This document shows, piece by piece, positions 22,928 through 26,462 of a stretch of DNA of 26,462 bases (position 1 is its first letter; each line of letters opens with the position of its first letter). The stretch lies in the NCBI GenBank assembly GCA_034189755.1, contig JAXIHJ010000112.1, positions 1 to 26,462 of the forward strand, read 5' to 3'. Below the pieces are notes generated by a model, which was not told the origin of the DNA, searched no databases, and worked only from the letters and a program-made list of their open reading frames with translations. The position numbers and the translations under genes were made by a program. Source of the DNA: JAXIHJ01 sp034189755 (GTDB taxonomy: Bacteria > Planctomycetota > Phycisphaerae > SM23-33).

Positions 22928-25918
22928 CTATCGTCGCCTCTTGCGGACCGACAGCTCCAACACGTCTGAGCTGCTGGTCATGCGAATGGCGCCGCGCGGC
23001 GAGGCGATTTTCCTGGCCCGGCCCTTCTCGACGCGGCAGCGGCCGGATACGGGCAACTCGATTCGCATGGGGAGGCCTTTCGGCAGCTTTACCTTCAACG
23101 TAAAGAGGTCCTTTTCGTTTGTCCACTGGCATTCGACGTCGCCGGCCGGCGTGGGCACGCGACCCTGCGCCCAGGCCAAGTCTCCTGTCTGTGGCGCGAC
23201 AAGCAGTTTGGCGTAGCCCGGCTCCAGCGGCTGAACGCCCAGAACGTGCTGCGTCAGGAAGAACGTCGGTGCCGCCGACCAGCCGTGACAGTGGCTGCGC
23301 GTCTTGCGGGGCGCATCGTGGTACTGCTCCCAGAACGTCGTAGCGCCGGCGTCGACCTGCTGCCCCCAGTAGTCGCGGATCAAGCTGACAAGCTCGGCGT
23401 ATCGGCCACCGCGGACCAGGCCTTCCAGCACGAACGACATGAAGAACGGACTGCCGACCCGGACGAATCCAGATGGCGGCTTTAAGACAATTTTACCGCA
23501 TCGCTCGGCCCGTAACCCCTTAGCAACACCGGAGATATGCGCGATTGCCTGCGTCTGCTGGCTGAACACTTCGCTGGGCGAACCGTCGGCGTGGATGCTA
23601 TCGACGTACGCCCGCTTGCGCTCGGACCACAGGTGGCGATTGATCGCTCTACTGATGCGGTCCGCCAGCGACGCCCATCGCCTGGCCCGGCTTGCTTGGC
23701 CGAGCCGTTTGGCCAGGTCCGCCGATTGGCGCAGGGCCAGGACGGCCAGGCAGTTCTGATGCGTTACAACGCCTTCATTGGGCGTGTCCATCGGCGCCCA
23801 GTCGATAAAGTTCCATGCCTCTATCTCAAACAGCCCCTCGGCGTTGATGTGCCGCTCAATGCTGCCGGCGCTGTGGTCCAGAAACTTCAACATCCGCCGA
23901 GCGACAGCCTTTTCGCCTGTCAGCATGTAATGTTCCTGCGCCCATCGCATCCACAGCAGGCTCCAGGCCGGAATAACGTTCTGCCAGGCGCTGGGGACGT
24001 GGCTCTCGACCAGCAGCGAGCGGTCCAGGCTTCGTGCAGCCTGAAACCAGCAGTGCCTGCTGAGGCGCGGATCGCCGTTGACCACCAGGTCCAGAAGCGC
24101 CTCTCCACGCGCGTCGCCGACCCAATGGACCTGCTCATAGGTCGGGCAATCGGTGTAGGTGTCCTCGCTGCAGCATCGAAGCGTATGGGCGCCGACCTGC
24201 CAGATTCTTTCAAGCTGCGGGTCGGAGCACGCGAAGGCGCCTCGCCCCGTTTGCGGAAACGTGCTCATCAGCACTCGCACGAAGCGAATCCGAACCGGCT
24301 TGGTAAAGTTTCGCAACGACAGCCTGCTGTAGCGAAACCCGCGCCGCACGAACGTGCGATACCGCTGCCGGCCCGAGGAGGCGACGTAGCGGAAGCTGTT
24401 GTTCATTCCTTCGGCCATATTGATGCGCCCGTCGCGCTGGATGAACTCGAAGTTGTGTACGTCCAGCACCGTCCCGGCCGGCGCATCGATTTCAAATTCA
24501 TGGAAGCCTACGACCTCGTTCCCGAAGTCCAGCAGCAGGCGAACATCGGTGCCTCGAACCGGATGGATGGTCGTCCACTCGGCATTGTCGTGCTGCATGG
24601 CGGTTGGATTTTCCACGCGGACCGGCTCGCCTTCGACCGTCCGCTCCGAGAAGCATTTGCAGGCAACATCCACGGGGCTGATGAGTTCTTTCGGCATCGG
24701 CCGGGTGAACGCCGCCGACAGGTCTTCGGCATCGGGCCGGCCGCGGTCCCAGATCGCGCAATATCGCTCAGCGGTGGCTTCGGGGCAAATGTTCTCTGCG
24801 GCAAGGCACGGCTCATGCAGAATATGCGAACGCTTTTCCTCGTCGCTGATTTCAAACGGCCCCATCGCCAGCCAGCTTTCGTCCGCCTCGCTGCCCTCCG
24901 GGCAGGCTGAGAATCTCACCGGGTGCTTCGTCCAGAGATTGAATGCCACGTACAGTATGTGGGCAGCCTCACTTAACCGGCACATAAGGACATTGCAGCC
25001 TTTCCTGAGTCTCATCACGACGCAGGCATCGTTGATATTGGTATGCTGGTAGTGATATTTTTCGAGCTGCAACGGCTCGCCGTTAAGCTTCCACCTGTTT
25101 CCCGACCAGAATTCTATACTTTGGAACCGGACATCCTGTGCCCTGTCGCTGTGAAGGTAGCAAACCATAAGCATTCGGCCGAACATCATGTTCGCGCTGC
25201 GGTCGGTGGCGTTGAGCATGCGCTTGGGGGACATGGACCACGTGTACTCAGCCGGGCGTACCGCCTCGACGGCGAGCACGCAGGCAGGCTCTATGACCTG
25301 GCGCGTCAGCATTGGTATGTCGCGCAGTTCAAACCGCTCATGCGGCGGCGAGCCGGCGGGCCGCACAACGGACGCTTCTGGCCAGGCGCGATCGTCGAAC
25401 GCCACTTCGCGCCAGTCTCCATCCCCGGCCGGTTGGCACCGGGCGTCGAACTGCTCCTCCCAGCCCTGCTGGAGGCTGATTTCAGGCACGGGCCAGGCAT
25501 AGCCTTCATGCGGCACACATCGCCACGATTCGTCCGTAAAGATACGGTGCGTCCCGTTTCGGTCGGTCCAGTCAAGCTGTGCAAGCAGCCCCGCGTCGGC
25601 AGTGATGTACTGAAACGTGCCTATTCCAAAATGCTGCACCAGGACCGCTATTACGTTTCGCCCGGGCTTCAGCAGGCCCTTCAGGTCGTATTCGTCCACG
25701 CACCACGGGCTTGGCCAGGACCGCGGCGGGCCGTGGCCAAGCCATTCGCCGTTGAGATAGACCTCGTAACGCGAGTCGGCCGTAATCAACAAATTCGCAC
25801 TCTCGGCGCCGCCGTCGGTTTCAATTGTCCGACGGAAACATACAAAATTGTTGCAGATCCTATTTGCCTCGTCCGACCAGATCCAGGCCGCCTCACCGTC
25901 GAAAAGTTCGCATCTCAT
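22928..25918 (-). CDS. GH78-like alpha-L-rhamnosidase
   Basis: GH78 enzymes hydrolyse terminal alpha-L-rhamnose from polysaccharides and glycosides by inversion. The 996-aa protein has N-terminal beta domains (YEVYLNGEWLGHGPPRSWP at about 51-69, typical of the GH78 N/D domains), then an (alpha/alpha)6 barrel. Acidic residues fit the family pattern: D590, E595 and D602 in DCPTYEQVHWVGDARGE, and E864 in TTFWEQYHD. The C-terminal GWSAAPTFFLTQHVLGVQPLEPGY is a strong GH78 signature. The middle motif reads DCPTYEQ instead of the common DCPQRxE, so activity on rhamnose is likely but not certain. No signal peptide is seen with the start at 25918, which has AAAGGG 8 bp upstream, suggesting a cytoplasmic enzyme acting on imported oligosaccharides. 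Confidence 0.85.
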   Translation of the reverse strand: MRCELFDGEAAWIWSDEANRICNNFVCFRRTIETDGGAESANLLITADSRYEVYLNGEWLGHGPPRSWPSPWCVDEYDLKGLLKPGRNVIAVLVQHFGIGTFQYITADAGLLAQLDWTDRNGTHRIFTDESWRCVPHEGYAWPVPEISLQQGWEEQFDARCQPAGDGDWREVAFDDRAWPEASVVRPAGSPPHERFELRDIPMLTRQVIEPACVLAVEAVRPAEYTWSMSPKRMLNATDRSANMMFGRMLMVCYLHSDRAQDVRFQSIEFWSGNRWKLNGEPLQLEKYHYQHTNINDACVVMRLRKGCNVLMCRLSEAAHILYVAFNLWTKHPVRFSACPEGSEADESWLAMGPFEISDEEKRSHILHEPCLAAENICPEATAERYCAIWDRGRPDAEDLSAAFTRPMPKELISPVDVACKCFSERTVEGEPVRVENPTAMQHDNAEWTTIHPVRGTDVRLLLDFGNEVVGFHEFEIDAPAGTVLDVHNFEFIQRDGRINMAEGMNNSFRYVASSGRQRYRTFVRRGFRYSRLSLRNFTKPVRIRFVRVLMSTFPQTGRGAFACSDPQLERIWQVGAHTLRCCSEDTYTDCPTYEQVHWVGDARGEALLDLVVNGDPRLSRHCWFQAARSLDRSLLVESHVPSAWQNVIPAWSLLWMRWAQEHYMLTGEKAVARRMLKFLDHSAGSIERHINAEGLFEIEAWNFIDWAPMDTPNEGVVTHQNCLAVLALRQSADLAKRLGQASRARRWASLADRISRAINRHLWSERKRAYVDSIHADGSPSEVFSQQTQAIAHISGVAKGLRAERCGKIVLKPPSGFVRVGSPFFMSFVLEGLVRGGRYAELVSLIRDYWGQQVDAGATTFWEQYHDAPRKTRSHCHGWSAAPTFFLTQHVLGVQPLEPGYAKLLVAPQTGDLAWAQGRVPTPAGDVECQWTNEKDLFTLKVKLPKGLPMRIELPVSGRCRVEKGRARKIASPRGAIRMTSSSDVLELSVRKRRR

Positions 25919-25998
25919 ACATATCGCCCTTTGTTCACTAGTTAAACAGTGCCCGCCGCCACCGACAAGCAGGCGTACTTTGTAGCCGGTCGTCCGGT

Positions 25999-26026
25999 TT
26001 GTCAACACGAACACCGAAAATAAATT
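25999..26026 (+). promoter_or_regulatory. Candidate polA promoter TTGTCA-N16-TAAATT
   Basis: TTGTCA (25999-26004) and TAAATT (26021-26026) are spaced 16 bp apart in the divergent gap before polA; the transcript would start near 26033. On the opposite strand the overlapping TTGACA (26005-26000) is a perfect -35 box that could serve the GH78 gene, but its -10 partner (TACAAA, 15 bp spacing) is weak. One overlapping site for both directions is possible. Confidence 0.4.
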
Positions 26027-26061
26027 CACTGGCGAATAAAAATGGTCTAAGCTGGTAGGCC

Positions 26062-26349
26062 ATGGCCCGGACGCTCTACCTCATCGATGGTCATTCGCAG
26101 ATTTATCGCGCGTACTACGCGCCCTTCGGCAATCTGAGCAGCCCCACCGGCGAGCCGACCCGCGCAACGCACGTGTTCTGCTCAATGCTGCTGCGATTCA
26201 TCATGGACCGCAGGCCGGAATACCTCGCAATGGCGGTGGACGGGCCGGTTGAAAAACTCAAACGGCGACAGGAATACGCCGACTACAAGGTAACTCGCAA
26301 GCCCATGCCAGACGACCTGCCGCCGCAGGTGGACCGTATCTGCCGGTGA
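26062..26349 (+). CDS. polA: DNA polymerase I, N-terminal fragment cut off at codon 95
   Basis: The 95 residues match the start of the 5'-3' exonuclease domain of DNA polymerase I: LYLIDGHSQIYRAYYA (with the first metal-binding Asp), SSPTGEPTRATHVF, AVDGPVEKLKRRQEYADYK and MPDDLPPQVDRIC. Full PolA is about 900 aa; in intact proteins this point continues into the segment leading to the EADD metal site. Here homology stops after Cys94-Arg95 and a TGA follows. No other frame continues the polymerase, and the following bases encode a different protein on the opposite strand. The gene is therefore broken by a sequence junction near 26341-26346, not by a simple frameshift. Confidence 0.85.
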   Translation: MARTLYLIDGHSQIYRAYYAPFGNLSSPTGEPTRATHVFCSMLLRFIMDRRPEYLAMAVDGPVEKLKRRQEYADYKVTRKPMPDDLPPQVDRICR

Positions 26350-26461
26350 GCAGATGACCCACCATGGACTTGACCGACCCGATGGGGCACTGGCCGGGTG
26401 TCCATTCACTCCCCTCCCACAGGGTGCGCATGCTGGCAAGTTCCACCGCATCGCCCACCGG
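26342..26461 (-). CDS. Beta-ketoacyl synthase fragment (both ends missing)
   Basis: Read leftwards from 26461, 40 codons are open and match the C-terminal half of a ketosynthase: PVGDAVELASM (the segment after the GTGT motif with the first catalytic His) and CPIGSVKSMVGHLLTG, where the His of KSxxGH is the second catalytic His. After Thr-Gly the frame runs into reverse-complement polA, so the expected GAAG segment is missing. The KSMVGH form resembles polyketide or polyunsaturated-fatty-acid-type synthases. It abuts polA in a way that makes no genomic sense and probably belongs to another locus or another organism. Confidence 0.8.
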
Positions 26462-26462
26462 A

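Noticed and set aside
23537..24910. 457-aa open frame antisense to the GH78 gene
   Set aside because: Mirror frame of a strongly supported gene with family motifs; Arg/His/Pro-rich and without motifs.
26347..26462. A frameshift continuation of polA in another frame
   Set aside because: None of the plus-strand frames after 26346 resembles the polymerase I exonuclease domain, whereas the minus strand clearly encodes a ketosynthase.

Overview
This window looks like part of a planctomycete genome, most likely from the class Phycisphaerae and probably from an uncultured relative assembled from a metagenome. Grounds for this: two secreted proteins ending in PEP-CTERM sorting tails, a Type IV pilus/Type II secretion gene set of the layout seen in that group, high-GC coding sequence with AT-richer intergenic stretches, and many GTG starts. 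No rRNA, tRNA, CRISPR array or transposase was recognised. The taxonomic call is an inference from family content.

Layout. Positions 1-219 hold the 3' end of an unrecognised protein, followed by biotin synthase (bioB). A 539-bp non-coding stretch carries a near-consensus sigma-70 promoter (TTGACA-N17-TAAAAT) driving two consecutive PEP-CTERM proteins that end at a clear intrinsic terminator. On the minus strand, manA, rluB and rhaB form a tight operon (7366 down to 4168). It is divergent from manC (mannose-1-phosphate guanylyltransferase), with a palindromic operator-like site between them. An AT-rich imperfect inverted repeat separates manC from ruvX. An FHA-domain gene points leftwards, away from the pilus operon.

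From 10321 to 18660 there is an uninterrupted block pilM-pilN-pilO-(pilP/gspC-like)-pilB-pilT-pilC-pseudopilin-pseudopilin. It encodes the inner-membrane platform, the extension and retraction ATPases, the polytopic platform protein and two minor pseudopilins. It is preceded by a 528-bp leader with strong RNA secondary structure, including a pair of mutually exclusive hairpins. Secretin, major pilin and prepilin peptidase are not in the window. Then come a TlpA-like thioredoxin, a coiled-coil lipoprotein, and an unusual fusion protein (archaeal-adenylate-kinase-like domain plus nucleoside-deoxyribosyltransferase-like domain) with a promoter placed to give a leaderless mRNA.

On the minus strand a GH78 alpha-L-rhamnosidase-like enzyme is followed by a secreted alpha/beta-hydrolase-like protein whose nucleophile elbow appears to be lost. 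Together with rhaB this points to use of rhamnose-containing polysaccharide. The last part begins polA on the plus strand, but after codon 95 the sequence switches abruptly to a beta-ketoacyl synthase fragment on the opposite strand. The final ~120 bp is therefore probably an assembly chimera or, less likely, a real rearrangement.

Most noteworthy items: the kinase-like/NDT-like fusion, the structured pilM leader, the apparently nucleophile-less hydrolase partner of GH78, the manC-ruvX inverted repeat and the chimeric end. All function calls come from reading the sequence only; no searches were run.
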